Source of the DNA: Sphingomonas sp. S2M10
GTDB taxonomy: Bacteria > Pseudomonadota > Alphaproteobacteria > Sphingomonadales > Sphingomonadaceae
Assembly: GCF_012650175.1 (NCBI RefSeq)
Contig: NZ_JAAILI010000043.1
Location: 62,001-126,000, forward strand
Length of the DNA: 64,000 nucleotides
Reading direction: 5' to 3'
The notes under the pieces are model-generated. The model did no database searches and had not been told where the DNA came from. It saw only the letters and a list, made by a program, of their open reading frames with translations. This document shows, in pieces, positions 8,375 through 17,559 of this stretch. The position numbers and the translations under genes were made by a program. Every line of letters begins with the position of its first letter. The stretch's first letter is position 1.

Positions 8375-11293
8375 TCAACGTTCCACGGTAAGCCGGACTG
8401 TCGTGCCGATCGGGTCCCCGCGGAGAACCTCCAGCGTCGCGCCCAAGTCGTCGGCGCGTTCGTGCATGCCGCGCAATCCAAAATGACCCGGTCGACCGCC
8501 CGCCTCGATGACCTCCGTCGGGATGCCGCGCCCGCGATCCTCGACGGCGATGCGGAGCCAGCCCTCGCGACTTTCCACCCGTATCTGCGCCAGCCGCGTC
8601 CCCGCATGTTTGCGTATATTGGCGAGCGCCTCGCGCACGATCGCGGCGATCTGCTCGAGCATCTCCGGCGGGAAGCGCAGCGGCGGGCCTTCGCGGGTGA
8701 CCGTCACGATCAGCCCTTCCTCCTCCATGCAGCGGGAAAGTTCGTCGATCAACGGTTGCGGATCGCCCGGGCCGCTGATCCGGCGCAGCGCCAGCACACG
8801 GTCGCGCGCTTCCAGCATGACGTCGTCGGCACGCTCCAGGGCACCGTCGATCATGGCGTGCGCGCGCGATCCCGGCTCGGTGGCATAGGCGGCCGCCTGG
8901 AAGCGCAGTATCAGGCCCTGCATGCTCTGGAGCAGCGTGTCGTGCAGTTCGCGCGCGATGCGCTCGCGTTCGGCCAGCTTGGCTTCGGCACGCGCCCGTG
9001 TCCGCGCCAGCTGTTCTCGCAGCCGCCAGACATAGAGCAGCCACAGCGCGCCCGCACCGGCACCCAGGGCCAGCAGCCGGAACCACCATGTCTGATAGAA
9101 GCGCGGCGCGATGGTAACGGTCAGGGTCGCGCCCTGCCTGTTCCACACGCCGTCATTGTTGGCGGCGATCACCTGAAAACGCCAGCTGCCCGGCCCGAGA
9201 TTGGCGTAATAGGCTTCGCGTGCGGTACCCGCGTCGATCCAGTCCCGATCGACGCCAATCAGCCGGTAGCGGAAGCGCACGCGTTCCGCCTCCGCCAGGC
9301 TCAGCGCGGTATAGGCGATCCGCAGATTGGCCGTGCCGGGCGGCAAAGCGACATCCCGCGGCGCCGCATAGCTGCGATCATTGGCGGTGAGTCGCAGGAT
9401 CGACACCGGCGGCGGCAGCCTGTTGTGGACGATGCGCGCCGGATCGATCCAGCCGATACCGACATTGTCCGCCACCCAGATGCGGCCGTCGCCGCCGCGG
9501 ATCACCGTACTTTTCTGCGACCCCTGCTGGGCGACGCCAGGCAGCCCGTCCGCCGCGGTGAAGAGCTGGTGCTGCAGGGGTGCGTTCGGGTCGGCGAAGG
9601 CCCGGTCCAGCGCCGTCTTGCTGGTCTGCACCAACCCGCGTACGCCGTTGATCCAAACCGATCCGTCGGGCGTCTGTGCAATGCCGGTGATGCCGCCGAG
9701 GTCGGGTATTCGGTCATCCGAAAGCGCACGCAGGCGCCCCTGCTCGACTCGGCCGAGCCCGAGCTCGCCGCCCACCAGGGTTCCGGCCGGCCCTGTCGAC
9801 ACCATCGCGATGCCGCCGATCCCGTCACCCGGGACGGCGCGAAGCCCGCTATGGTCGCGTCGATACAGCCGATCGCGGCCGTAGAACCAGCCTTCGCCGC
9901 CTACACCCGATGCGGCGTACATCCGGGCAGCAGGCTGATCGGTCGCCTCGAGTGGGTGCCAACGGTTTCCCGCCAGCCGAAACGCACCGACATCCTCTAC
10001 CGAGATCCACCGCGCCTCCCCATGCCGCCCCCAACTCACCGCGGGGCCGGGAAGCGGCGGCGTACGAATCGCGGTGAAGCCGTCGCGCCGCAAGCGCAAC
10101 AACGCCTCGGGAAGCGCCACGATCAGATCGGCGCCATCCGCTTCGATCATGTGGATCACCTGATCGAACCTGCGCAGCCAGCGCAGCGGCTCGCCGGGAC
10201 GAGCGCGGTAGAGATTATGCGGGTTTGCCGCATAGACGGTGCCGTCCTGCGTCACCGCGAGTTCGAAGCCCCCCAGCACCTTGTCGTCGACGCGCAGCGC
10301 GGTTGCTGCGCTTACCGGCCGCAGGCGGAACAAGCCGAGATTGGTGCCGATCCAGAGATTGGCCTCGCGATCCTCCAGCAGCGGCACCGCGACGAGCGAG
10401 GGCAGACCCTGCTTCGTCGTGAGCCGGGTAAATGCCGGGGGGCCACGTTCCCCGCCCACGCTTCTGGTCTGCAGCACCCCGCCGGCGAACAACGTCCGCC
10501 ACAGCGTCCCGTCCTGCGTGAAGCGCATCCGATCGGCGGCGGGCGGCCGCAAGCCGAGGGCCAGCGGCGCAATACGCAAGCCCGCCGCACGGGCAGCGGT
10601 TGCGACCGCAGGATCGCCCGATGCCCAGACTTGTCCGTCCGGCGCCAACGCCAGTCGGGTGCGGTGCGGCGCACGAGCGACGATCTCGAATCGTGCAGCT
10701 CGCGGGCGAAGCACCCGGATATCGTGCTCCGTCGCTGCCCAGATCGCTCCGTCCGCCCCGGCGATGACGCTGAAGACCCGACCGGCGGGGATTCCCCTAT
10801 CCTCGCCGACACGGATGAGCCCCTTCCCGCCGACGCGGAACAGCCCGCCTTCCAGACCGGTCATCGCCACCCAGATCGTCCCGTCCGGCTCGCGCGCGAA
10901 CTGCTCGACAATGGCGTTGGGGCCGCCGATTCTGCGGACGCTGCCGCCGCCGAACTGCGCGACCTGTCCGTCGAAATAGCCAATCCACAGGCTGCCGTCC
11001 GCGTCGGCGAGCAAGGCGGTGATGTTGCGCGACGGGAAACGGCCGCGCATGGGCGTGATCAGCTCGTACGTGTTGCCGTCGAACCGATAGAGGCCCGCGC
11101 CCGTACCAAGCCACAGGAACCCATCGCGAGTCTGGGCAAGCGCCCATATGTCCGGCGGGGCGCCGTCTACCAGGGTCCAGGCCCGCAGATTATACTGATC
11201 GAGGCTGCGCTGCTGCGGCGCCTGCGCGCAGACCGGCGCGGCGACGAGGCCCGCCGATGCCAGCACCCTCCACCAGATATGTCTGCGCAGCAT
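8375..11293 (-). CDS. Hybrid-periplasmic sensor histidine kinase (reg_prop/Y_Y_Y, NarL-type kinase core)
   Basis: A 972-residue sensor. Signal peptide at residues 1-25 (ends APVCAQA). Residues 35 to about 640 form a two-component regulator propeller with recurring WIGTxxGLFR/W-type blades (GFLWLGTGAGLYRFDG, NLWIGTNLGLFRL), followed by a Y_Y_Y domain (NLRIAYTALSLAEAERVRF) and one membrane helix near residue 745 (LLALGAGAGALWLLYVW). The kinase core has the HisKA_3 box RERIARELHDTLLQSMQGL and an HATPase with REALANIRKHAG, VEDRGRGIP and FGLRGMHERADDLGA. Such kinases typically sense carbohydrate or cell-wall fragments in the periplasm and pair with NarL-family regulators. No response regulator is encoded beside it, so it is an orphan here. 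Confidence 0.93.
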   Translation of the reverse strand: MLRRHIWWRVLASAGLVAAPVCAQAPQQRSLDQYNLRAWTLVDGAPPDIWALAQTRDGFLWLGTGAGLYRFDGNTYELITPMRGRFPSRNITALLADADGSLWIGYFDGQVAQFGGGSVRRIGGPNAIVEQFAREPDGTIWVAMTGLEGGLFRVGGKGLIRVGEDRGIPAGRVFSVIAGADGAIWAATEHDIRVLRPRAARFEIVARAPHRTRLALAPDGQVWASGDPAVATAARAAGLRIAPLALGLRPPAADRMRFTQDGTLWRTLFAGGVLQTRSVGGERGPPAFTRLTTKQGLPSLVAVPLLEDREANLWIGTNLGLFRLRPVSAATALRVDDKVLGGFELAVTQDGTVYAANPHNLYRARPGEPLRWLRRFDQVIHMIEADGADLIVALPEALLRLRRDGFTAIRTPPLPGPAVSWGRHGEARWISVEDVGAFRLAGNRWHPLEATDQPAARMYAASGVGGEGWFYGRDRLYRRDHSGLRAVPGDGIGGIAMVSTGPAGTLVGGELGLGRVEQGRLRALSDDRIPDLGGITGIAQTPDGSVWINGVRGLVQTSKTALDRAFADPNAPLQHQLFTAADGLPGVAQQGSQKSTVIRGGDGRIWVADNVGIGWIDPARIVHNRLPPPVSILRLTANDRSYAAPRDVALPPGTANLRIAYTALSLAEAERVRFRYRLIGVDRDWIDAGTAREAYYANLGPGSWRFQVIAANNDGVWNRQGATLTVTIAPRFYQTWWFRLLALGAGAGALWLLYVWRLREQLARTRARAEAKLAERERIARELHDTLLQSMQGLILRFQAAAYATEPGSRAHAMIDGALERADDVMLEARDRVLALRRISGPGDPQPLIDELSRCMEEEGLIVTVTREGPPLRFPPEMLEQIAAIVREALANIRKHAGTRLAQIRVESREGWLRIAVEDRGRGIPTEVIEAGGRPGHFGLRGMHERADDLGATLEVLRGDPIGTTVRLTVER

Positions 11294-11448
11294 CGTTCGC
11301 GTATGGCCTCCTTCGCGATCTCGTGCCCTGCGAAGAGGCGCGTCGCAAGGTCACCAGAGGTCGACGAGGCGCGAGCCTGGACGCGAGAGGAAGATGCCAG
11401 GCGCACCCTCTTGCGACGTTATGCTGACCGCAACGGATCGGGGAGGCA

Positions 11449-11476
11449 GCGAGACCGGCCTTTGGCCGGCACTCGC
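11449..11476 (-). terminator. Stem-loop downstream of tRNA-Met
   Basis: A GC-rich inverted repeat: GCGAG and CCGGCC on the left arm, a TTT loop, GGCCGG and CTCGC on the right arm, with a one- to two-base bulge. It lies 45 bases past the 3' end of the leftward tRNA-Met, upstream of the histidine kinase start. There is no clear U-tract, so termination is probable but not certain. Confidence 0.45.
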
Positions 11477-11520
11477 AATCGGCAAACCACCTGCGCGGCA
11501 GTCCATCCGAACTGCGACGC

Positions 11521-11597
11521 TGGTAGCGGAGGAGGGACTTGAACCCCCGACACGCGGATTATGATTCCGCTGCTCTAACCAACTGAGCTACTCCGCC
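11521..11597 (-). tRNA. tRNA-Met (CAT), elongator
   Basis: A complete 77-nt cloverleaf on the minus strand. Acceptor arms GGCGGAG and CTCCGCT pair, the anticodon arm is GCGGA-ATCATAA-TCCGC with anticodon CAT, and the T arm contains GGTTCAAGTCC. CCA is encoded. The first acceptor pair is normal, which argues against the initiator; the sequence is of the alphaproteobacterial elongator Met type. A tRNA-Ile2 (lysidine) reading of CAT cannot be fully excluded by eye. Confidence 0.95.
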
Positions 11598-11639
11598 CCG
11601 AAGCGAGAGCGGGCCATCTATTGCGGTGTGCGCGATCCG

Positions 11640-12152
11640 TCAAGCGAACATGTGGCGGGAATGCAATTCCCATGGTCCGCCGCGATACCACCAGCTGGCG
11701 AGACCGGATATTTCGACGGTTTTCGGCGCGAAATCGGCCTCCAGCACGCCTAGCAGGGCCTTGGCAAGAACGGGGCGCACCTTGTTTTGGACGGTCACAT
11801 GCGGGCGCCAGCGCCCCGCATCTTGCGGCGTGAGCAGGCCGGCGAACGCCGCCAACAGCCCGGCGCGAATCGCGTCGAGCTCCGGCGCCTCGATTCGGTA
11901 CGCCACGCCCTGCCCGAGCGACATCAATCCGCTGACACGCGCTCGCGGCGCGCGAACACCGCGCGTTTCCTGGCTCAGGCGATGCTTCAGTTCCTCCGCC
12001 ACGGAGGGGGGCAGATGATGAAATAATGTAAGGTGCGCGTCCAGCTGGTTGCGCTCGGGCGGAAAATGCGCGCGGCGCAGCGAATCGAACCAGGCCTGGT
12101 CCTGCCTGCCGAACAGCGCGGTGACGATCAGCGGCGCAGGCGTCGCGCTCAA
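11640..12152 (-). CDS. 2H phosphoesterase / RNA 2',3'-cyclic phosphodiesterase-like (LigT family)
   Basis: A 170-residue protein with the two H-x-T/S-x motifs of the 2H superfamily: HLTLFHHLP in the N-terminal half and HVTVQNKV in the C-terminal half. Family members hydrolyse 2',3'-cyclic phosphates or ligate 2'-5' RNA; the physiological substrate is usually unknown. The best start is the TTG that overlaps the kup stop codon (12150-12152), giving [15 protein letters not shown]; no ATG is available before the conserved part. It is the second gene of a kup-ligT unit. The frame stays open far upstream, antisense-free but inside kup in another frame, and that part is not coding. Confidence 0.82.
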   Translation of the reverse strand: MSATPAPLIVTALFGRQDQAWFDSLRRAHFPPERNQLDAHLTLFHHLPPSVAEELKHRLSQETRGVRAPRARVSGLMSLGQGVAYRIEAPELDAIRAGLLAAFAGLLTPQDAGRWRPHVTVQNKVRPVLAKALLGVLEADFAPKTVEISGLASWWYRGGPWELHSRHMFA

Positions 12153-14188
12153 ATCTCGACCTGGCTGCCCAGCTCGACCACGCGGTTGGTCGGCAGGCGG
12201 AAGAACTCCATCGCGCTTTCGGCGTTGCGCAGCATCCAGGCAAACAGCTTCTCGCGCCACAGCATCATTCCCGGCCGCGAGGAGGGCAGCAGCGTCTGGC
12301 GGGCCAGGAAGAAGCTGGTCTCCATCATCTTGAACTCGGCCCCGCAGGCATCGACCGACTTGAGCGCCGCCGGCACGTCCGCTTCCTGCATGAAGCCATA
12401 ATAGAGAATCATGCGGTGAAAGCCCTTGCCGAGATCCTCGACCATCATGCGCTTCTCCTCGGGCACATAGGGCACGTCGCTGATCTTGACGGTGAGCAGG
12501 ATCACCCGGTCGTGCAGTACCTTGTTGTGCTTGAGGTTGTGGAGCAGCGCGTGCGGCACCCCGTCCGGCGTCGAGGTCATGAACACCGCCGTGCCGCGCA
12601 CCCGGGTTGCCGCATTGGCGGCCGATTCGATGAAGATCTGGATCGGCATCGCGCTTTCGCGCAGCCGGGCGATCATCAGCTTGCGCCCCTTGGCCCAAGT
12701 GGTGAGCAGGGTGAAGATGATGAAGCCCGCCATCAGCGGGAACCAGCCGCCGTCCGGCACCTTGGTCAGGTTCGCCGCGAAATACGCGAGATCGACGGTG
12801 AAGAACACGGCCAGCAACGGAATCGCATAGCGCTTCTTCCAGTGCCACAGGTTGAACAACACCACGGCCAGCAAGCAATTGTCGATCAGCATCGCGCCGG
12901 TGACGGCGATGCCATAGGCCGCGGTGAGGTTGGACGAGGTCTGGAAGCTGAGCACCAGCAGGATCACCATGATCATCAGCGCCCAGTTGATCACCGGGAT
13001 GTAGATCTGCCCGGCGGTCGCGGCGCTGGTATGGTCGATGCGCAACCGCGGCACGAAGCCCAGCTGGATCGCCTGCTGGGTCACCGAGAAGGCGCCGGAG
13101 ATGACTGCCTGCGAGGCGATGATCGCCGCGGCGGTGGCGACGAACACCAACGGCAGCCGCAGCGCCTCTGGCGCGAGCAGGTAGAAGGGGCTGCGCAGCG
13201 CCTCGGCATCGCGGATCAGCAGCGCCCCCTGCCCCATATAGTTCATCATCAGTGCCGGCAGCACGAACCATAGCCAGGAGATGCGGATCGGGTTGCGGCC
13301 GAAATGTCCCATGTCCGCATAGAGCGCCTCGGCACCGGTCACCGCCAGCACAACCGAACCGAGCGCGAGAAAGGCGCGCAGCGGATCGAGCGTGAAGAAA
13401 TGCACCGCATGGTGCGGCGACAATGCCTGAAGGATATAGGGCGTCTGGACCATGCTGATGACGCCCAGGGTGGCGATGACGACGAAGTAGAAGATCATCA
13501 CCGGCCCGAAGAAGGCGCCCACGCGCGCCGTGCCGGTCCGCTGGATCGAGAACAGCATGACGAGGATCACCACCGCGATCGGCACCACCAGCCGGTGGAA
13601 GCCAGGCGCGGCGACGGCCAGGCCCTCGACCGCCGAGAGCACCGACACCGCCGGGGTGATCATCGAATCGCCGTAGAACAGCGCCGTCGCAAACACGCCG
13701 AGCAGCACGATGCCCTGCGTCCAGCGACGCTGGCCGCCGCGGCCCGAGATCAGCGCGAGCAGCGCCAGGCTGCCGCCCTCGCCCTTGTTGTCCGCCCGCA
13801 TGATGATCGTGACATATTTTAGTGTCACCACGACCATCATCGACCAGAACATCAGGCTGATCGCACCCAGCACATGCGGGGTATCGAGCGGCAACTCGTG
13901 ATGCTCGTTCGCGAAGGTCTCGCGAAACGCGTAAAGCGGGCTGGTGCCGATGTCGCCGAACACGATGCCGATAGCACCGAGGGCGAGCTTCCATGTCGGG
14001 TCTTGGCCGTGATGGCCATGCCCGCCATGCGGTTCCGAATCGGGGAGGAGCGCAGCAGCGTCTCCGGTCGCGGCGGCGTTCACCGGTGCGACAGACGCTG
14101 AAGGGAGCGAACCGACCTGGCCATAGCGACCTGTGTTCTCATCATCATCAGGATGCGGGCCGTTAGCATGCGCAACATGCCCTATCAA
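12149..14188 (-). CDS. kup: Low-affinity potassium uptake protein Kup
   Basis: A 679-residue K+:H+ symporter. The family signature [17 protein letters not shown] begins the membrane domain at about residue 71, followed by about twelve membrane helices up to residue 480 and a cytoplasmic C-terminal domain ([19 protein letters not shown]). The N-terminal 65 residues are a polar extension rich in His, Gly and Asp ([12 protein letters not shown]) that is absent from E. coli Kup; there is no other ATG that would remove it, so the start may be at a later GTG or CTG. The gene is transcribed toward the phosphoesterase. Confidence 0.95.
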   Translation of the reverse strand: MIGHVAHANGPHPDDDENTGRYGQVGSLPSASVAPVNAAATGDAAALLPDSEPHGGHGHHGQDPTWKLALGAIGIVFGDIGTSPLYAFRETFANEHHELPLDTPHVLGAISLMFWSMMVVVTLKYVTIIMRADNKGEGGSLALLALISGRGGQRRWTQGIVLLGVFATALFYGDSMITPAVSVLSAVEGLAVAAPGFHRLVVPIAVVILVMLFSIQRTGTARVGAFFGPVMIFYFVVIATLGVISMVQTPYILQALSPHHAVHFFTLDPLRAFLALGSVVLAVTGAEALYADMGHFGRNPIRISWLWFVLPALMMNYMGQGALLIRDAEALRSPFYLLAPEALRLPLVFVATAAAIIASQAVISGAFSVTQQAIQLGFVPRLRIDHTSAATAGQIYIPVINWALMIMVILLVLSFQTSSNLTAAYGIAVTGAMLIDNCLLAVVLFNLWHWKKRYAIPLLAVFFTVDLAYFAANLTKVPDGGWFPLMAGFIIFTLLTTWAKGRKLMIARLRESAMPIQIFIESAANAATRVRGTAVFMTSTPDGVPHALLHNLKHNKVLHDRVILLTVKISDVPYVPEEKRMMVEDLGKGFHRMILYYGFMQEADVPAALKSVDACGAEFKMMETSFFLARQTLLPSSRPGMMLWREKLFAWMLRNAESAMEFFRLPTNRVVELGSQVEI

Positions 14189-14251
14189 CTATCGTGTCCA
14201 GGGCCGGTAGACGCACCAGCCGCCCGCCCGTTCCCATGGGGCGCAAGATTG

Positions 14252-14722
14252 TCACCGCGCACCGCCGAACAAGGCATCGCCTTCACCGCGAGTCGGCACC
14301 TCGCGCAGCACGAAGCTGCTGTTGATCGTCACCACTCCGGGCAGCCGGCCGAGATGTTCGCGATGGAGCCGCTCGTAATCATCGAGGTCGCGGCACAGGA
14401 TTTTCAGCCGATAGTCCTGCCCGCCCGAGACCAGGGCGCACTCGACCACACCGTCGATTCCGCCGACCGCCTGTTCGAAATGCGCGAGATCTTCCTCCAC
14501 CTGCGTGCCGAGCGTGATGTCGACCAGCGCCGTTACCCGGAAGCCGACCCGTCGATGGTCGAGTCGCGCCCCATAGCCCCGGATCAGGCCGCCAGCCTCC
14601 AACCCCTGGATCCGCCGGGTGCATGCCGATTGCGACAGTCCCACCATGGCCGCGATGTGGCTGACAGGGGCGCGCGCGTCGGCGGCGAGCAGCTTGAGAA
14701 TTGCTGTGTCGATTCGATCCAT
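14252..14722 (-). CDS. Lrp/AsnC family transcriptional regulator
   Basis: A 156-residue protein. The N-terminal winged helix is visible as IDTAILKLLAADARAPVSHIA with the recognition helix in GLSQSACTRRIQGLE, followed by a RAM effector domain (VVECALVSGGQDYRLKILC). It is transcribed divergently from alanine dehydrogenase with 135 bases between the starts, the standard arrangement of an AldR-type regulator that senses alanine or other amino acids and controls ald. The target is inferred from position. Confidence 0.92.
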   Translation of the reverse strand: MDRIDTAILKLLAADARAPVSHIAAMVGLSQSACTRRIQGLEAGGLIRGYGARLDHRRVGFRVTALVDITLGTQVEEDLAHFEQAVGGIDGVVECALVSGGQDYRLKILCRDLDDYERLHREHLGRLPGVVTINSSFVLREVPTRGEGDALFGGAR

Positions 14723-14857
14723 CGTGCATGAATTGCCCGCATACTGGCAAAAATTGCAAGATCCATGCGAAGCGGCGCGACGATATGCATGCGCTTTGCA
14801 GGGATTTCCGATGATGTTTCGCGGTAGGAAAAGCCGTCAAAATTTAGGAGAGTTCCC
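14723..14857. promoter_or_regulatory. Divergent lrp/ald promoter region
   Basis: A relatively A/T-rich 135-bp gap between divergent starts. It holds repeated TTGC/GCAA half-motifs (ATTGCCC, GGCAAAAATTGCAAG, TTTGCAG) of the kind bound by Lrp-type octamers, and a strong GGAG ribosome site nine bases before the ald ATG. The exact sites cannot be fixed by eye. Confidence 0.4.
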
Positions 14858-15964
14858 ATGCGCATCGGCGTTCCCAAGGAAATCAAGAATCACGAATATC
14901 GCGTGGGCCTGACCCCCGCTTCGGTGGCGGAGCTGGTTCATGCCGGCCACAGCGTGCTGGTCGAGACCAAGGCAGGAATGGGCATCGATTTCGACGACGC
15001 TGCCTATACCGCGGTCGGCGCAGAGATCGCCCCGGATGCTGCAAGCGTGTTCGCCAATTCGGAAATGATCGTGAAGGTGAAGGAGCCGCAGGCACAGGAA
15101 ATCGCGCTGCTCGAGCCGCGCCACCTGCTGTTCACCTATCTCCACCTTGCCGCCGACAAGCCGCAGGCCGAAGGCCTGATGGCGTCGGGCGCGACCTGCA
15201 TCGCCTATGAGACGGTTACGTCGAACTCGGGCGCGCTGCCCCTGCTCAAGCCGATGAGCGAAGTCGCCGGCCGCATGTCGGTCCAGGTCGCCTCGCACTA
15301 TCTGGAGAAGGAACAGGGCGGCCGCGGCGAACTGCTCGGCGGCGTGCCGGGCGTGGCGCCGTGCAAGGTCGCGATCCTCGGCGGCGGCGTGTCAGGCATC
15401 AACGCCGCGCAGATGGCGACCGGCCAGCGCGCAGACGTGACGATCTACGACATTAACAACGAGCGCCTGGCCGAACTCGACATGCATTTCGGCAGCCAGA
15501 TCAAGACCGCCTATGCCAGCAAGGCCGCGATCGCCGAGGCGGTGCGCACCTCGCAGGTGGTGATCGGCGCGGTGCTCGTACCGGGTGCCGCGGCCCCCAA
15601 GCTCGTCACTCGCGACATGCTGAAGACGATGATGCGCGGCTCGGTGCTGGTCGACATCGCGATCGACCAGGGCGGCTGCTTCGAGACCAGCCGCGCCACC
15701 ACGCATGACGATCCGGTGTTCGAGATCGACGGCGTGATCCATTATTGCGTGGCCAACATGCCCGGCGCGGTCGCCCGCACCTCGGCCTTCGCGCTCAACA
15801 ACGCGACGCTGCCCTTCGTGCTGAAGCTCGCCAACCACGGCGCGGAAGCCGCCATGAAGGCCGACCGTCACCTCGCCAACGGCCTCAACGTCTCGGGCGG
15901 CAAGATCCGTCACCAGGCGGTCGCCGACGCGCTCGACCTGCCGTTCGAAGCCTGGGCGGGCTAA
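14858..15964 (+). CDS. ald: Alanine dehydrogenase
   Basis: A 368-residue NAD-dependent enzyme converting L-alanine to pyruvate and ammonia, and the reverse. It starts MRIGVPKEIKNHEYRVGLTP, the conserved N-terminus of the family. The substrate lysine K75 (VKVKEPQ) and histidine H96 (FTYLHLAAD) are present, the NAD-binding loop is ILGGGVSGINAAQMA, and the catalytic aspartate lies in LVDIAIDQGGC. The length is close to the usual 371. A GGAG ribosome site precedes the ATG. It is divergent from an Lrp regulator and probably controlled by it. Confidence 0.97.
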   Translation: MRIGVPKEIKNHEYRVGLTPASVAELVHAGHSVLVETKAGMGIDFDDAAYTAVGAEIAPDAASVFANSEMIVKVKEPQAQEIALLEPRHLLFTYLHLAADKPQAEGLMASGATCIAYETVTSNSGALPLLKPMSEVAGRMSVQVASHYLEKEQGGRGELLGGVPGVAPCKVAILGGGVSGINAAQMATGQRADVTIYDINNERLAELDMHFGSQIKTAYASKAAIAEAVRTSQVVIGAVLVPGAAAPKLVTRDMLKTMMRGSVLVDIAIDQGGCFETSRATTHDDPVFEIDGVIHYCVANMPGAVARTSAFALNNATLPFVLKLANHGAEAAMKADRHLANGLNVSGGKIRHQAVADALDLPFEAWAG

Positions 15965-15970
15965 AGAGGC

Positions 15971-16006
15971 GGATCCCCGCTCGGGCCTTGGTCCGAGCGG
16001 GGATCC
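15971..16006. terminator. Bidirectional stem-loop between ald and the radical SAM gene
   Basis: A perfect 14-bp inverted repeat, left arm GGATCCCCGCTCGG, eight-base loop, right arm CCGAGCGGGGATCC. It lies between two convergent stop codons and could serve both genes. There is no long U-tract on either strand. Confidence 0.6.
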
Positions 16007-16009
16007 CAT

Positions 16010-17479
16010 TCAGGCAGCGACCGCGCTGCTCTCGGGCAGGAACTCGACGAGGTTGCCCAGCTGCACGCGCGGCGAGCGCAGGCGGGGATCCGCCATCGCC
16101 GCAAGGAACGCCTGATATTGCGGGTGATCCGGCAGGAACACCGCCTTCGCCGCATATTCCGCCGGGGAAAACGTGCCCCAGTTGGTTATCTTGCCGAAGT
16201 AGATGCTGGTCGCGTTGAGCGCCTCCGCGAGCGCGACGCCCTGGCCCATCTCATGGAAATTCTCGGCCTGGACGGTGAAGCTCAGCGACAGCCGCTCGAT
16301 AAGGCCCTGCTCGAGCAAGCCCGCCGCAAAACGAAGATTCTGCTGCATCACTTCCCAGCGCGCCCCGCGGCGGAGCAGTTCGTGCGTGGCGGCAGACGCC
16401 CCGTCGATGCTGATCTGCAGCGAGAACACCCGCTTATGGAGTGCCGGAAAGCGCTCCCACTCGCGCGGTGTGAACAGCATGGCATTGGTCATGATGCGGA
16501 AACGCAGATCCGGATATTCGTCCGGGGTAAGCTTTTCCATCAGGCGGCGGAAGTTCTTGCTGGCGAACGGATCGCCCGATCCGGTGATGAACACCGTCTT
16601 CGCATCGCGCAGCATCGGCAGGATCGCGCGTTCCTGCATCGCGTCATAGCGCTGCCGGGTCGCCTCGTCGGCCGCAATCTTGTGGGTGCGGCAGCTGGGG
16701 CAGGACAGATTGCAGGTAAGGTCGTAGGCGAGGTTCACGTCCTCGGGGCCCGCCGGCATCACGGTTTCCAGGTCCGTGATCAGGCTCGCCAGCGTCGGCC
16801 AGTGCTCCGCCGCCGCTTCCTTGGTCGGCAGCGTGCCGGACTGAATCGCCGGGCACGCCATCTTGTTGCAATGCCGATAGCTGCCGTCATGGATGCTGGC
16901 ACGAACGGCCTGCGCCGATTCCGAGTTCCAGACCTGCTCCCACGGGGTGGTGTTCAGATCGCCGGCGGACTTGTCGAGCCAGCTGGCGCAGCACTGGTGG
17001 GTGGAGCCCTCCAGGACGTGCAGTTCGAGGAACGGCTTGGCGCAGAAACGCCCTTCCAGCTTGTATTTGGGGTTCTCCGGGTCAGCCATGCCATGAACAT
17101 GGAACAGCGCGCCCTGTGCCATGATCGAGTTGTTCTGCAGCGTCGTTACCCGGGTCAGGCGGCCGATCGCGAGGTCCAATGCCCCTTCATGTGCCTCGCA
17201 CATGGCAAGCAGTGTCTCCAGCGCGATCGCCACGCGCACGTCAAGCTGCACGCCACCGCCGGCAGCCTTGGCGTGGCTGTTGCGAACTACCCGGGAGAAC
17301 ATCGGCAACGCAGACAGGAACTGCGGGAACGCGGCCCAGATTTCCGGCCGGTCGTCCGGCTTGAGCAGATCTTCCAGCATGACCCACAGCATGTCTTCCG
17401 CCTGCGCATAGGCGGCTAGGTCGGCGTCGCTGAGGCCATGCTGCATGAAGTCGGCGGCGTTGCCGCTCTGGATGTGCAT
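16010..17479 (-). CDS. Radical SAM protein with N-terminal cysteine-rich (SPASM-like) module
   Basis: A 489-residue protein. The radical SAM cluster motif C-x3-C-x2-C is at C256, C260 and C263 (TCNLSCPSC), followed by FITGSGDPFASKNFRRL and LQISIDGASAATHELLRRG, typical of the SAM-binding TIM barrel. Before it, residues 140-212 carry RFCAKPFLELHVLEGSTHQCC, a WNSES segment and a IHDGSYRHCNKMACPAI segment; C146, C163/C164, C204 and C209 look like ligands of an auxiliary Fe-S cluster. The order, auxiliary module first and radical SAM domain second, is the reverse of most SPASM enzymes. The start ATG at 17479 (MHIQSGN) is chosen because upstream residues are low-complexity read-through. No substrate peptide gene is visible nearby. 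Confidence 0.8.
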   Translation of the reverse strand: MHIQSGNAADFMQHGLSDADLAAYAQAEDMLWVMLEDLLKPDDRPEIWAAFPQFLSALPMFSRVVRNSHAKAAGGGVQLDVRVAIALETLLAMCEAHEGALDLAIGRLTRVTTLQNNSIMAQGALFHVHGMADPENPKYKLEGRFCAKPFLELHVLEGSTHQCCASWLDKSAGDLNTTPWEQVWNSESAQAVRASIHDGSYRHCNKMACPAIQSGTLPTKEAAAEHWPTLASLITDLETVMPAGPEDVNLAYDLTCNLSCPSCRTHKIAADEATRQRYDAMQERAILPMLRDAKTVFITGSGDPFASKNFRRLMEKLTPDEYPDLRFRIMTNAMLFTPREWERFPALHKRVFSLQISIDGASAATHELLRRGARWEVMQQNLRFAAGLLEQGLIERLSLSFTVQAENFHEMGQGVALAEALNATSIYFGKITNWGTFSPAEYAAKAVFLPDHPQYQAFLAAMADPRLRSPRVQLGNLVEFLPESSAVAA

Positions 17480-17559
17480 TGTCGGACCCCTGTATCCGCT
17501 GGAACGTGCAGCACCGCGGGCGAGCGGTACCGGTTCTAATATAGAGGGATAACGACGTG

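Noticed and set aside
8209..8391. A 60-residue frame on the plus strand between the HD-GYP and kinase genes
   Set aside because: No ribosome site, no recognisable feature, and it overlaps the 3' end of the kinase gene on the other strand.
9100..11290. Possibility that the propeller protein and kinase core are two genes
   Set aside because: The frame is continuous through the Y_Y_Y domain, membrane helix and HisKA_3 box with no internal stop, as in known reg_prop kinases.
8462..11542. A 1026-residue open frame on the plus strand, opposite the histidine kinase gene
   Set aside because: It is antisense to a well-supported gene, is rich in Arg, Gln and Pro with no recognisable domain, and arises from high-GC codon use of the true gene.
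12153..13994. N-terminal extension of the LigT-like frame through kup
   Set aside because: It is an alternative frame of kup with an Arg/Gly/Ala-rich product; the TTG overlapping the kup stop gives a normal-length 2H protein.
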